Shown: piece after piece, positions 52,189-61,655 of the stretch | Layout: the number at the start of each line of letters is the position of its first letter | How positions within the stretch are numbered: position 1 is the stretch's first letter | Position numbers and translations under genes: made by a program | NCBI RefSeq assembly: GCF_003025595.1 | Contig: NZ_PYMI01000001.1 | Coordinates: forward strand, 124,001-188,000 | Reading direction: 5' to 3' | Length of the DNA: 64,000 nucleotides | From: Photobacterium ganghwense | GTDB lineage: Bacteria; Pseudomonadota; Gammaproteobacteria; Enterobacterales; Vibrionaceae | The notes under the pieces: generated by a model | Seen by the model: only the letters and a program-made list of their open reading frames with translations | The model's database searches: none | Told to the model about the DNA's origin: nothing

Positions 52189-53673
52189 ATGAAAACACTG
52201 TCGCAACTGGTTTTTAATAACACTTACCGTCAACTGCCAGCGTCTTTTGGCACCCCGGTTTCTCCTCAACCGCTGGATGACCCATTTCTGGTCAGCGTGA
52301 ATCAGAAAGTCTGCCGCTGGCTGGAGCTGGATCCGGCGGATGCCGCGACGCCCTATTTCATCGACGTGTTTACCGGCAACGAAGACCATGACGGGTTTGA
52401 ACCTTTTGCCATGAAATACACCGGTCATCAGTTCGGCCAATATAACCCGGACCTCGGCGATGGCCGCGGCCTGCTGATGGGCGAAATCGTGACGTCTGAA
52501 GGTAAAAAGTGGGATGTCCACCTCAAAGGGGCTGGCATGACACCCTACTCACGTCAGGGCGACGGACGGGCAGTATTGCGCTCCAGCATCCGTGAATACC
52601 TGGCCAGTGCCGCCATGGAAGGACTGGGGATAAAAACCACTCATGCGCTGGCCGTGTTATCCAGTAACACGCCGGTTTATCGTGAACGTATTGAGCGCGG
52701 AGCGACTCTGATCAGAATCGCGGAAAGCCACATCCGTTTTGGCCATTTCGAATATTTCTTTTATACCAACCAGCACGCAGAATTACAGTTGCTGGCCGAT
52801 TATCTGGTTACACACCATTTCCCCGAAATTGCCCAGCAGTCTGACAGCCGTGACCCTGAGCGCTATTCCCTACTATTTCGGGAAATTGTCCGCCTCACCG
52901 CCGAGATGATCGCAGACTGGCAGGCCGTCGGCTTTGCCCACGGGGTAATGAATACCGATAACATGTCTGTACTGGGGCTCACCTTCGACTACGGTCCGTA
53001 TGGCTTTCTGGATGACTATAACCCCGGCTTTATCTGTAACCATTCCGACTATTCCGGTCGTTATGCCTTTAATCAGCAGCCATCCATTGCCCTCTGGAAC
53101 CTGTCTGCACTTGGCTACGCCCTGTCACCGCTGCTGGACAAAGAAGCTATCGACGATGCTCTGAACAGTTATCAACCAATACTGCAGACAGCCTACAGCC
53201 GGAACATGCGCAGCAAACTCGGACTCAAAGAAAAACGGGATGAAGACACGCCGCTGTTTTCCGATTTGTTCCAGCTGATGACCCAGCAAACCGTTGACTA
53301 TACGCTGTTTTTCCGCACCCTATCGGACATTGAGAGCTCGGCGCTGCCAGACGCGGCAGAACAATTCGGTGCTTTCGTGAAGCAGCAGCCACCACTAAAA
53401 GAGTGGCTGGGGCGCTATGCAGAAAGACTGCAACACGAAGTCGTGCCGGACGAAGAGCGTCTCACCCTCATGCGCGCCGTCAATCCGAAATACATTTTGC
53501 GGAATTATCTGGCGCAACAGGCCATTGAAAAAGCAGAAGGCGGCGACTTCGCAATGATTGATCAGCTGCTGCATGTACTCGAAACGCCATATCATGAACA
53601 CCCTGATTACGCGTATTTCGCCGACCTGCCACCGGAATGGGGTAAACACCTGGAAATCAGCTGCTCATCGTAG
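52189..53673 (+). CDS. selO: Protein adenylyltransferase SelO
   Basis: This 494-residue pseudokinase-fold enzyme transfers AMP to Ser/Thr/Tyr of redox proteins. The family phrases KYTGHQFGQYNPDLGDGRG and HLKGAGMTPYSRQGDGRAVLRSS are split across the N-lobe (about 77-135), and VMNTDNMSVLGLTFDYGPYGF forms the active-site loop (about 248-268). It ends in SCSS: Cys is at the place of the C-terminal selenocysteine of mitochondrial SelO, as in other bacteria. A strong terminator follows. Confidence 0.93.
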   Translation: MKTLSQLVFNNTYRQLPASFGTPVSPQPLDDPFLVSVNQKVCRWLELDPADAATPYFIDVFTGNEDHDGFEPFAMKYTGHQFGQYNPDLGDGRGLLMGEIVTSEGKKWDVHLKGAGMTPYSRQGDGRAVLRSSIREYLASAAMEGLGIKTTHALAVLSSNTPVYRERIERGATLIRIAESHIRFGHFEYFFYTNQHAELQLLADYLVTHHFPEIAQQSDSRDPERYSLLFREIVRLTAEMIADWQAVGFAHGVMNTDNMSVLGLTFDYGPYGFLDDYNPGFICNHSDYSGRYAFNQQPSIALWNLSALGYALSPLLDKEAIDDALNSYQPILQTAYSRNMRSKLGLKEKRDEDTPLFSDLFQLMTQQTVDYTLFFRTLSDIESSALPDAAEQFGAFVKQQPPLKEWLGRYAERLQHEVVPDEERLTLMRAVNPKYILRNYLAQQAIEKAEGGDFAMIDQLLHVLETPYHEHPDYAYFADLPPEWGKHLEISCSS

Positions 53674-53709
53674 CATCGTCTTCAGGCACTCTGGTCAACA
53701 GCCAAACAA

Positions 53710-53744
53710 AGCCCGTCCGAGCACCTAATAGGCTCGGACGGGCT
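53710..53744. terminator. Intrinsic terminator after selO
   Basis: AGCCCGTCCGAGC (53710-53722) and GCTCGGACGGGCT (53732-53744) form a 13-bp stem, followed by GCTTTTT. Confidence 0.9.
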
Positions 53745-53887
53745 GCTTTTTGAATCGGTGATTTTGCGATTTTTTTGTTAACTAGATTTTTGGGTTAACT
53801 ATATGGTTAGCTGTTTGGTTTGCTTGCGGGAAAAGGCAAGGGGGAATAGGTGAAAGGCAGCGCCCGCTCCCTTCCCTCACGGCTTCT

Positions 53888-54784
53888 TTAGTAAGCAATC
53901 ACCCGAGTCATCCCCTGTTCCAACAGCCACTGCTGCAGGTTCGGTGCCTTGCTGATAAAGTGGCTGAGTACTTCTGCCGGTTTACCGGCTTTGCGTGCTG
54001 CACGGAGAGACTGAGCAACCAATTGCAACACGGCTTCGTTCTGATCATCATGCAGATATGCGAGCGCCGGATGATCAAAGTCCACGCCCAGCGCAAACCG
54101 GGCAAGCTGGTCAACATCAATGATCAAACCATCAAAGTAGTGCAGGAAGGTTTCAGCAGTCAGGGCATTTGCCGGCAACTCGGCCATCAGATGCACCTTC
54201 AGGCCGTCGGTTCCCCGGCTGAGCCCCTGCTCGGCCAGCAAATCCATCACTGTCGCCGCTTCGCTGAACGTGCGTACAAACGGGATCACCAGCTCTATGT
54301 TTTTCATTCCCGCTGACAAACGTGCCCGTTTGATGGCCTCACATTCCAACTCAAACGCCTTGCGAAAGGTGTGATCAGCAAAACGCGACACACCACGCAG
54401 CCCGATCAGCGGATACGCTTCTTTCGGCTCTAACTCCGCCCCCGGCAGCGCCTGACGGTGGCTGGAATCCGCGCCACTGAGACGAACACGCAGCGGCTGC
54501 TCTCCGGCCAACTTCGCCGCCTGCACCAGGTGCTCTGAAAGGGTCGAAACAAAAAATTCAGCCGGATTTCCCTGACAGCGCTTCAGCAACGACTGCTGGC
54601 TGTCCTGAGCAAGCTCAGCCACATACGCGGCAGCATAAGGGTGAATGTTCAGTTCACTGATTAAGTCATCCATTGACACCAAACCTATCGACACCTGTCC
54701 GATGGCAACATCCTGGTTTGCCAGTTGTTCTGACGACGTCATCACCGTCATGAATTGAAGTCCAGACTGAGCACAACTTGTCAT
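53888..54784 (-). CDS. PEP-synthase C-terminal-domain homologue, probably non-catalytic
   Basis: This 298-residue protein aligns with the C-terminal PEP-binding barrel of phosphoenolpyruvate synthase (GLRGVSRFADHTFRKAFELE; IPFVRTFSEA; MAELPANAL; YFDGLIIDV). It lacks the ATP-grasp and phosphohistidine domains of PpsA (about 790 residues). Within the barrel the Mg-ligand phrase GSND is DVDQ, and the catalytic-Cys phrase CGQGP is absent (LSHFIS). It may therefore bind PEP without catalysis. ATG 54784 is chosen, with AAGGTG upstream; a start at 54853 would add 23 residues. It is divergent from the DAHP synthase gene, which uses PEP. Confidence 0.75.
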   Translation of the reverse strand: MTSCAQSGLQFMTVMTSSEQLANQDVAIGQVSIGLVSMDDLISELNIHPYAAAYVAELAQDSQQSLLKRCQGNPAEFFVSTLSEHLVQAAKLAGEQPLRVRLSGADSSHRQALPGAELEPKEAYPLIGLRGVSRFADHTFRKAFELECEAIKRARLSAGMKNIELVIPFVRTFSEAATVMDLLAEQGLSRGTDGLKVHLMAELPANALTAETFLHYFDGLIIDVDQLARFALGVDFDHPALAYLHDDQNEAVLQLVAQSLRAARKAGKPAEVLSHFISKAPNLQQWLLEQGMTRVIAY

Positions 54785-55163
54785 AAGGCACCTTACTGCT
54801 AGCGAATATGCACATTGATAGAATGGCAGGCTCCGGACAGCTATCCCGAACATGCGCGACTGGTATTCAACTTACTGACAACATATGGATAACGCAAGGT
54901 GTTACTGGGCATCCCGTCTTTCCTTTTGAACAGGCAGATATTATTCCTGCAAGACTATTAGTTGACAGCATATTGATCGGCGGATTGCTTCACTGAATGT
55001 CTAAAAACTCACCACGCATTGATCCGGGTTGACTATTTTTGAATAAAAGGAAAGACGCAGAGAATAAAAAACTAAGCTATATCACAAGTTTGGTTTATTC
55101 CTACCGGCTTTTAAGCTATCTTTACGCGTTATTAATTTTTGCAATACCGAGATAGGCACGACT
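54785..55163. promoter_or_regulatory. Divergent control region of the PpsA-like and aroH genes
   Basis: A 379-base region without a gene, AT-rich towards aroH. TTGACT at 55029-55034 and TTGACA near 54961 are -35-like, but no convincing -10 partner at 17 bases was found. I could not recognise a TrpR or TyrR operator. Confidence 0.4.
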
Positions 55164-56216
55164 ATGCCAATGAAAACCGATGAACTTCGTACCGTGAGTC
55201 TGGGCCCTATGCCTACACCTGCTGTGGTCGAAGCCGCATATCCGATTACGGATGCTATTGCGGAGCATGTCGCCCAAGCGCGTCGTCAAGTTGAAGCAAT
55301 TCTGACGGGTGAAGACACTCGCCTTCTGGTTATCGTTGGTCCTTGCTCGGTGCATGACCCTGAAGCAGCCATTGATTACGCCACCCGCCTGAAAGCGTTG
55401 CTGGACAAGTATCAGAATGAGCTGTTCCTCGTCATGCGCACCTACTTTGAAAAACCGCGTACTGTGGTCGGCTGGAAAGGTCTGGTTTCCGACCCGAACC
55501 TGGACGGCAGTCTGGACTTGGCAAAGGGCCTGCATACCGCACGCAAATTGCTGGTAGATATCAATCGCCTTGGCGTGCCAACCGCAACGGAATTCCTTGA
55601 TATGATCACCGGTCAGTACATTGCAGATCTGATTGCATGGGGAGCGATTGGGGCTCGGACAACAGAATCTCAGATTCACCGTGAAATGGCCTCGGCCCTG
55701 TCCTGCCCAGTAGGTTTCAAAAACGGTACTGACGGGAATATTAAAATTGCGGTAGATGCCATTCGTGCCACCCGTGAGCCACACGTCTTCTGCTCACCGT
55801 CTAAAACCGGCGAGATGACTATCTACCGTACGTCCGGTAACCCATACGGACATGTCATTCTGCGTGGCGGCAAATTGCCTAACTATCATCAGGAAGACAT
55901 TGATGCTGCGTGTGAAACGCTGGCATCCTTTGAATTACCACCACGTTTGGTGGTGGATTTCAGTCACGGCAACTGCCAGAAGCAACATAAACGTCAGCTC
56001 GACGTTGCCGCAGACATTTGCCGACAAATAAAAGCCGGTAGCCGCCATATTGCTGGTATTATGGCTGAAAGCTTTATTGTCGAGGGGAACCAGAGTGTTG
56101 ACGCAGGCAATCTGGACGCCCTGACTTATGGCCAGTCGATCACGGATCCGTGCATCAACTGGGACGATACCGTTACCATGCTAAACATGCTGGCGGAAGC
56201 AGTAAAAAATTCTTAA
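55164..56216 (+). CDS. aroH: 3-deoxy-7-phosphoheptulonate (DAHP) synthase, AroH-like
   Basis: This 350-residue class I DAHP synthase condenses PEP with erythrose 4-phosphate, the entry to aromatic amino acid synthesis. Key phrases are GPCSVHDP (about 57-64), RTYFEKPRT, GWKGLVSDP, GARTTESQIHRE and HGNCQKQHKRQ. Sequence details (MKTDELRT at the N terminus, MTIYRTSGNPYGHVILRGGK) are closer to the Trp-sensitive AroH of E. coli than to AroG or AroF, so tryptophan feedback is inferred. It lies 72 bases before yajQ and is divergent from a PEP-synthase-like gene. Confidence 0.88.
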   Translation: MPMKTDELRTVSLGPMPTPAVVEAAYPITDAIAEHVAQARRQVEAILTGEDTRLLVIVGPCSVHDPEAAIDYATRLKALLDKYQNELFLVMRTYFEKPRTVVGWKGLVSDPNLDGSLDLAKGLHTARKLLVDINRLGVPTATEFLDMITGQYIADLIAWGAIGARTTESQIHREMASALSCPVGFKNGTDGNIKIAVDAIRATREPHVFCSPSKTGEMTIYRTSGNPYGHVILRGGKLPNYHQEDIDAACETLASFELPPRLVVDFSHGNCQKQHKRQLDVAADICRQIKAGSRHIAGIMAESFIVEGNQSVDAGNLDALTYGQSITDPCINWDDTVTMLNMLAEAVKNS

Positions 56217-56287
56217 GCCGTCTGAATCGACAGCGGCTATGCTGAAAAACATTACAAACACACTGTGAAAGACGTTAGGACATCAAC

Positions 56288-56770
56288 ATGCCTTCTTTTG
56301 ACATTGTCTCTGAAGTAAACACTGTAGAACTGAAAAACGCGGTTGAAAACGCCATCCGTGAACTGGATACCCGCTTTGACTTTCGTAACGTTGAAGCCAG
56401 CTTCAAACTGAACAAGGATATCGTGACCGTTTCTGCGGAATCTGACTTCCAGATCAGCCAAATGGTGGATATTCTTCGCAACAACCTTGCCAAGCGCGGC
56501 GTTGAAGCTAAATCCATGGAACTGAAAGACATTGTTCATTCCGGTAAAATGTTTAACCGTGAAGCCCACTTTGCGCAAGGTATCGACACCATGACAGCAA
56601 AGAAGATCGTGAAAATGATCAAAGATGCCAAGCTGAAGGTTCAGGCTTCTATCCAAGGCGAAAAAGTACGCGTTACCGGCAAAAAGCGTGATGACCTGCA
56701 AGCGGTTATGGCACTGATTCGTCAGGCTGATATGGACAAACCGTTCCAGTTTGAAAACTTCCGCGACTAA
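56288..56770 (+). CDS. yajQ: YajQ-family nucleotide/c-di-GMP-binding protein
   Basis: This 160-residue cytosolic protein has two ferredoxin-like domains and the family start [10 protein letters not shown], followed by [10 protein letters not shown] and the C-terminal [18 protein letters not shown]. YajQ homologues bind c-di-GMP in Xanthomonas and have been linked to tRNA or nucleotide binding. AGGA precedes the ATG. It is followed by a terminator. Its presence in a genome with c-di-GMP-controlled cellulose synthesis is consistent with that signalling, though YajQ is widespread. Confidence 0.93.
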   Translation: MPSFDIVSEVNTVELKNAVENAIRELDTRFDFRNVEASFKLNKDIVTVSAESDFQISQMVDILRNNLAKRGVEAKSMELKDIVHSGKMFNREAHFAQGIDTMTAKKIVKMIKDAKLKVQASIQGEKVRVTGKKRDDLQAVMALIRQADMDKPFQFENFRD

Positions 56771-56806
56771 TTATCCGGAAAAACGCAAACAACACAGCAT
56801 GAACGC

Positions 56807-56834
56807 AAACGGGAAAAGGTCACTTTTCCCGTTT
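56807..56834 (+). terminator. Intrinsic terminator after yajQ
   Basis: AAACGGGAAAAG (56807-56818) and CTTTTCCCGTTT (56823-56834) form a 12-bp stem with a 4-base loop, followed by T-rich sequence. Confidence 0.9.
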
Positions 56835-56994
56835 TTCTTTCTGTGCAGAATATCTCAATCATATTAGCTCTCGCTGCCCCACCCGTTTCAAAGTGAGTGA
56901 AATGACTCGCAACCTCATGGTTTCGCCCAGCGATAATTCGCAATAAAAACTATCTTGTTTTTTGTCTTTGACAATCAACATCATAAGGAAAACC

Positions 56995-58734
56995 ATGATA
57001 AAACGTTCTCATAAGCCGTTGCCGCACAAACACCTGCTTATTGCCGCCAGTATTTCCGCAGCCATGTTTGCCGGCAGTGCCTTCGCCAGTTATCCGAATT
57101 ACAGTGCTGATGCCGTCTATCACAGTGGTGATCAGGTGCTCTATCAGGGGCAGGTCTACAAAGCAAAATGGTGGACCACCAATGAGCTGCCGGGTAGCAG
57201 CAGTGGTGTCTGGGCTCTGGTTGATTCAGGCACGACTCCGCAACCAGAACCCACCCCTGAGCCGCCCCCTGTTCCGGAACCGACACCAGAACCAACGCCT
57301 GAACCAATTCCTGATCCGGCTCCGGGTACTGCAACCTACCCTACGTACGAAAACGGAAAAGTGTATGTCGGAGGCGATAGAGTCAGCCATAACGGCAAGC
57401 TATACGAAGCCAAGTGGTGGACGCAGAATGAAGCGCCGAACGCAGCAAACGGCACTGGAGTTTGGCAATACATTGGAGAAGGCAGCACAACGCCTGATCC
57501 GGGTCCAAACCCTGACCCGACACCGGATCCAGATCCCACACCAGACCCAACTCCGGATCCTGTTCCTGAAAATGGCATCATCGGGCAAAACCCAGACGGC
57601 AGCTATATCATGAGTAAAGCGTATCTGGATGCCAAAGAAGCCGCACTCACCAATTCACCTCAGTTTGATCAGGTGCTGGCATCCATTGCAACTCAGCCAA
57701 ACAGTGTGGTTGAAGCAATTCAACCGGGCGCGACCACTAACCCGGATAACGTAAAACGCGTTGAATCGCTAATCTCTGAGCAGCAATGGGACTACACCTT
57801 CCCCGAGCGTAATCCGGTCTACACCTATACCAACTTCCTCAAAGCTGTGGGTAAATTTAAAGGGTTCTGCGCTACTTACACTGACTACAGGGCTGCGCAG
57901 TCAGATGACATCTGTGCCAAATCGCTGGCCGTGATGTTTGCTCATTTTACGCAGGAAACGGGGGCCCATAATCCCCACTCACCTAACGAAGAATGGCGTC
58001 AGGGGCTGTATTTTGTTCGCGAATCCGGCTGCTCTGAAGAGGCTGGCTCCTGCGGCTACAACAGTGAATGTGCCGCAACAAACTGGCAGACAGAGCAATG
58101 GCCGTGCGGTAAAAATGCAGATGGCAGCTACGTGAAATATTACGGACGCGGCGCCAAGCAGCTTTCTTACCACTACAATTACGGTCCATTCTCTGATTTC
58201 ATCTTCAATGATGTGAATGTGCTGCTGCAAGATCCGGATCGGGTGGCGAACAGCTGGCTGAACCTGGCTTCTGCGGTCTTCTTCTTTGTCTATCCGCAAC
58301 CGCCTAAACCTTCCATGCTGCATGTGATTGACGGCACCTGGCAGCCAAGCGCGACCGACATTGCCGAGAAACGCACAACCGGTTTTGGTGTCACGACCAT
58401 GATCATCAACGGCGGGATTGAATGTACCCTGGAGACGGAAAAGCCGCAGTCGGTCAACCGTATCAAGTACTACCGTGGCCATGCTGCGGCGCTGGGTGTA
58501 CCTGTTCCTGCTGACGAACAACTGGGCTGTGCCGGTATGAAACCGTTTAAGAAAACCTCAGATAACAGCTTCGGCCTATACTGGGAAAATGACTGGGGTT
58601 ACTACCCGAATAATCCGGGCGGTGCCAGTTTCGCCTGCCGGATTGAATCCGGTTACCAAACTGCACATACCACACTGAAAGAGGGTGACTACGCGAAGTG
58701 TGTTCAGAAATACTACAATGTGACCATTGAATAA
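56995..58734 (+). CDS. Secreted GH19 chitinase with two CBM5/12 modules
   Basis: This 579-residue enzyme hydrolyses chitin outside the cell. A signal peptide (about 1-31, ending GSAFA) is followed by a CBM5/12 chitin-binding module (about 32-78, with [12 protein letters not shown]), a Pro/Glu-rich linker, a second CBM5/12 (about 106-155, with [12 protein letters not shown]), an Asp/Pro-rich linker, and a GH19 domain (about 195-579). The GH19 core shows [10 protein letters not shown] with the first catalytic Glu, and [11 protein letters not shown], the family signature. ATG 56995 is chosen because AAGGA lies 5 bases before it and it starts a proper signal peptide. It is a single gene with a terminator after it. 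Confidence 0.93.
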   Translation: MIKRSHKPLPHKHLLIAASISAAMFAGSAFASYPNYSADAVYHSGDQVLYQGQVYKAKWWTTNELPGSSSGVWALVDSGTTPQPEPTPEPPPVPEPTPEPTPEPIPDPAPGTATYPTYENGKVYVGGDRVSHNGKLYEAKWWTQNEAPNAANGTGVWQYIGEGSTTPDPGPNPDPTPDPDPTPDPTPDPVPENGIIGQNPDGSYIMSKAYLDAKEAALTNSPQFDQVLASIATQPNSVVEAIQPGATTNPDNVKRVESLISEQQWDYTFPERNPVYTYTNFLKAVGKFKGFCATYTDYRAAQSDDICAKSLAVMFAHFTQETGAHNPHSPNEEWRQGLYFVRESGCSEEAGSCGYNSECAATNWQTEQWPCGKNADGSYVKYYGRGAKQLSYHYNYGPFSDFIFNDVNVLLQDPDRVANSWLNLASAVFFFVYPQPPKPSMLHVIDGTWQPSATDIAEKRTTGFGVTTMIINGGIECTLETEKPQSVNRIKYYRGHAAALGVPVPADEQLGCAGMKPFKKTSDNSFGLYWENDWGYYPNNPGGASFACRIESGYQTAHTTLKEGDYAKCVQKYYNVTIE

Positions 58735-58767
58735 CACCCGTAGTTATTAATAGCTTTTATCAAATTA

Positions 58768-58797
58768 CGCCCACTTTTTAATATTTGAAAGTGGGCG
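58768..58797. terminator. Intrinsic terminator after the chitinase gene
   Basis: CGCCCACTTT (58768-58777) and AAAGTGGGCG (58788-58797) form a 10-bp stem followed by TTTAC. Confidence 0.8.
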
Positions 58798-59247
58798 TTT
58801 ACAATTAGTTACCCTTATACATAACTGCCTATAACCCTGATTATCAGGGGGATCTACATATGCTGTAATTTTATGCAAACAGCGCAGCCAGAGTCGAAAA
58901 TACATAGGTGTTAGATAGCTAATCCCATATACTTTCTGTGTCCTATTTAGGGTTCAAATTGTTGTTGATTAAAGGTAGATAATAAGAAATATAGAGCGAA
59001 AATGACCAAGTAGCGTTCTACTTGTATGGAAACAATATCGCCAGACCCAGGACGTCACCCCTAACATTTCAGGAAATTGAAACTGTTAACTCCCCAGCAC
59101 GCTTCTTTATCATTCCAGATGAAAAAATCTTTTTCAGGCTGCTCATATTCCTTTGCCAGATAACTTTTTATGATGGCAAAGCAGGGAAGGTACACAGTGT
59201 GAACCCTTTAAGGCTAATAAATAATACCTATAAAGGAGATGTCCATT
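58798..59247. other. Long leader or intergenic region before the HAAAP transporter
   Basis: About 450 AT-rich bases without a supported gene. A 121-residue plus-strand frame starting at 59022 runs into the transporter in another register and lacks a ribosome site. The region may contain a long untranslated leader, but I recognised no riboswitch or leader peptide. Confidence 0.4.
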
Positions 59248-60540
59248 ATGGGCACTGTGAAAACAAATACAGTTCATTCTCAAATTACAAGCAACACAAA
59301 ACCAACTTGGAAAAAAAGCGATACACTTTGGGTACTTGGCCTTTATGGCACAGCTGTCGGCGCTGGTACTCTGTTCCTGCCAATTAATGCCGGTGTCGGC
59401 GGTCTGATCCCTCTGTTGGTGATGGCTGTTCTGGCGCTACCTATGACATTCTTTGCCCACCGCGGAATGACACGCTTTGTGCTGTCCAGTTCCAACCCGG
59501 GTGCCGATATCACTGAAGTGGTTGAAGAGCATTTTGGTACAGGTATGGGTAAAGTGATCACCCTGCTCTACTTCTTTGCCATTTATCCGATTCTGCTGGT
59601 GTACAGTGTCGCCTTGACGAATACCGTTGAAAGCTTCATGCAATACCAGCTTGGCATTGAGCCACCAGCCCGCGCATTGCTGGCCTTCATGCTGATTATC
59701 GGCCTGATGGCAATTGTCCGACTGGGCGAGCAGCTGATTGTTAAAGCCATGAGTGTACTGGTGTTCCCGTTTGTTGCGGTGCTGCTCATGCTGGCGCTGT
59801 ATCTGGTTCCTTACTGGAACGGTGCAATTTTTAACAACGTGATTCCGGCTGAAAATGGTGTGTCATCTATTCTGATGGCTGTCTGGCTAATTCTGCCTGT
59901 GATGGTATTTTCCTTTAACCACTCACCGGTTATCTCATCGTTCGCAGTCGCAACCCAGAAAGAACACGGCGCACAGGCAGAGCAGCAATGTTCACGCATT
60001 CTGGCCCGCAGCCATATCATGATGGTCGTGACAGTCATGTTCTTCGTATTCAGCTGTGTGCTGAGCCTGTCTCCGGCTAACCTGGCGGAAGCCAAAGCGC
60101 AGAATGTTTCGATCCTGACTTACCTGGCGAACCATTTTGATACGCCGATCATTGCTTACGCGGCACCGGTTGTGGCGATTATCGCGATCACCAAATCGTT
60201 CCTGGGCCATTACCTGGGTGCAAGCGAAGGTCTGAAAGGTCTGATGATTAAAATGGCACGTGGTCGTGGTAAAACGGTCGGTGATAAAACCCTGAACACG
60301 GTGACTGCCTTGTTCATGCTGGTTTCGTCTTGGGCGGTTGCCACTATCAACCCGAGCATTCTGGGTATGATTGAAAGCCTGGGCGGCCCGATCATCGCTA
60401 TGCTGCTGTTCATCATGCCGATGTACGCGATTCAGAAAGTTCCGGCTATGCGCAAATACTCCGGTGCGCTGAGCAATATTTTCATCGTCGTGATCGGTCT
60501 GATTTCAATCTCAGCGATTTTCTACTCGCTGGCGCAATAA
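59248..60540 (+). CDS. HAAAP-family amino-acid permease (SdaC/TdcC-like)
   Basis: This 430-residue inner-membrane protein has eleven hydrophobic segments. It belongs to the hydroxy/aromatic amino acid permease family, with LGLYGTAVGAGTLFLPINAG in the first segment (about 28-47) and FSFNHSPVISSF near 226. Its closest recalled relatives are the serine (SdaC) and threonine/serine (TdcC) proton symporters, so L-serine is the likeliest substrate. ATG 59248 is chosen: AAAGGAG ends 9 bases before it, whereas the ATG at 59239 directly abuts the site. It is a single gene with a terminator after it. Confidence 0.87.
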   Translation: MGTVKTNTVHSQITSNTKPTWKKSDTLWVLGLYGTAVGAGTLFLPINAGVGGLIPLLVMAVLALPMTFFAHRGMTRFVLSSSNPGADITEVVEEHFGTGMGKVITLLYFFAIYPILLVYSVALTNTVESFMQYQLGIEPPARALLAFMLIIGLMAIVRLGEQLIVKAMSVLVFPFVAVLLMLALYLVPYWNGAIFNNVIPAENGVSSILMAVWLILPVMVFSFNHSPVISSFAVATQKEHGAQAEQQCSRILARSHIMMVVTVMFFVFSCVLSLSPANLAEAKAQNVSILTYLANHFDTPIIAYAAPVVAIIAITKSFLGHYLGASEGLKGLMIKMARGRGKTVGDKTLNTVTALFMLVSSWAVATINPSILGMIESLGGPIIAMLLFIMPMYAIQKVPAMRKYSGALSNIFIVVIGLISISAIFYSLAQ

Positions 60541-60547
60541 TGATCAG

Positions 60548-60567
60548 AGGCCATCTTCGGATGGCCT
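60548..60567 (+). terminator. Intrinsic terminator after the HAAAP permease gene
   Basis: AGGCCATC (60548-60555) and GATGGCCT (60560-60567) form an 8-bp stem with a stable TTCG loop; a run of eight T follows shortly after. Confidence 0.9.
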
Positions 60568-60775
60568 TTACTGTTTTTTTTCATCATCAACTTCTTCATA
60601 TTGTTCTTTTTTCTTCTACATTTTATTGGCCCTTTAGCCGGGCACTCTTAGCACACTTTTTCTGCAGCCACTTAGCCCAACATTTAATCCCCCTTGCCCT
60701 ACATCAACATCCGGGCTTGAGCTTACCCGGTCGGCTCTGATAGCCTACTACACTGATTTTTGGACATGAGCGTTT

Positions 60776-61417
60776 ATGCTACAGCCTCAACCACAGCCCT
60801 CAGTACCCACACCAGATCAATATGAAAACCCGTTTGTCTGGCCGATATACAATCTGCTCTGCAATCAGTCTGAAGGGTGGAAAATCCATACTCTCGCGGC
60901 GGAGTTAAGCGCCAGGAAATTGCTTACCCGACTCGACAATGATGACTATCAGCATCTGTTCAAAACCAATTTTCTGATCATGAATGCGCTGTATCAGTTG
61001 CAGAACTTGTTGCTGCCAGCGCAATGGTTGCAGGTTGATGCCATGAATATCCGCCTGCAGTCCGCGCAAGAAATCGGGCAAGCGAACGCAACCCTGCCAT
61101 ACGCAAGTGATTCACTGCGTGATTATTACCTTGACTGGCAGCACTACACCTTGGACTCAGAAGAAATTCAGCATCTGCTGACTGACTTCTGGACACGCTA
61201 TGCTGCCTATCAAGGATTAGCCACAGCATCAGCCACAAGCCTGGAAGATGATTTACAAGCATTCGGCCTTAGCAACAACGCTTCAGCACACGACGTACGT
61301 AAACGCTGGCGACAACTGGCGCTGAAATGGCATCCGGATCGCCCGAACGGTAACGCAGAGCAATTTAGGTCACTGTACGTCGTCTGGCAACGCTTGCGTG
61401 TCAGCACCCCGGCCTAG
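60776..61417 (+). CDS. DnaJ-related protein with C-terminal J domain
   Basis: This 213-residue protein has an N-terminal helical domain of the DnaJ-related type (about 18-135, beginning NPFVWPIYNLLCNQ) and a C-terminal J domain (about 150-210) with the HPD motif intact (KWHPDRP, about 184-190). The HPD tripeptide suggests that it stimulates DnaK ATPase for a special client. It lacks the Gly/Phe region and zinc fingers of DnaJ. It is a single gene; no regulation is visible. Confidence 0.87.
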   Translation: MLQPQPQPSVPTPDQYENPFVWPIYNLLCNQSEGWKIHTLAAELSARKLLTRLDNDDYQHLFKTNFLIMNALYQLQNLLLPAQWLQVDAMNIRLQSAQEIGQANATLPYASDSLRDYYLDWQHYTLDSEEIQHLLTDFWTRYAAYQGLATASATSLEDDLQAFGLSNNASAHDVRKRWRQLALKWHPDRPNGNAEQFRSLYVVWQRLRVSTPA

Positions 61418-61655
61418 CGTGTGTCTCTAAGCGTAAACCTCTACTCCACATCTTCTGAGCAACCCAGTAGCCTCCCACGATAAATACTGCGTTATCTGAA
61501 GCTTGCCTTTGATTAAACGCGTTATACAAAGTCATTCAAATTTTTGAAACAAGCTGTTCGTTTCAGCCCTCTGTATGTCTGCCCTAATGCTTTCTACACT
61601 GTGTGCATAACGATTACATGCCGTATCAGAGCAAATTCGCATTCAGGAGGCCACC

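Noticed and set aside
57336-57581. Gly/Ser/Val-repeat minus-strand frame
   Set aside because: It is the antisense shadow of the Asp/Pro-rich linker of the chitinase.
59022-59387. 121-residue frame upstream of the HAAAP permease
   Set aside because: No ribosome site and it overlaps the real gene start in another register; composition is that of untranslated AT-rich sequence.
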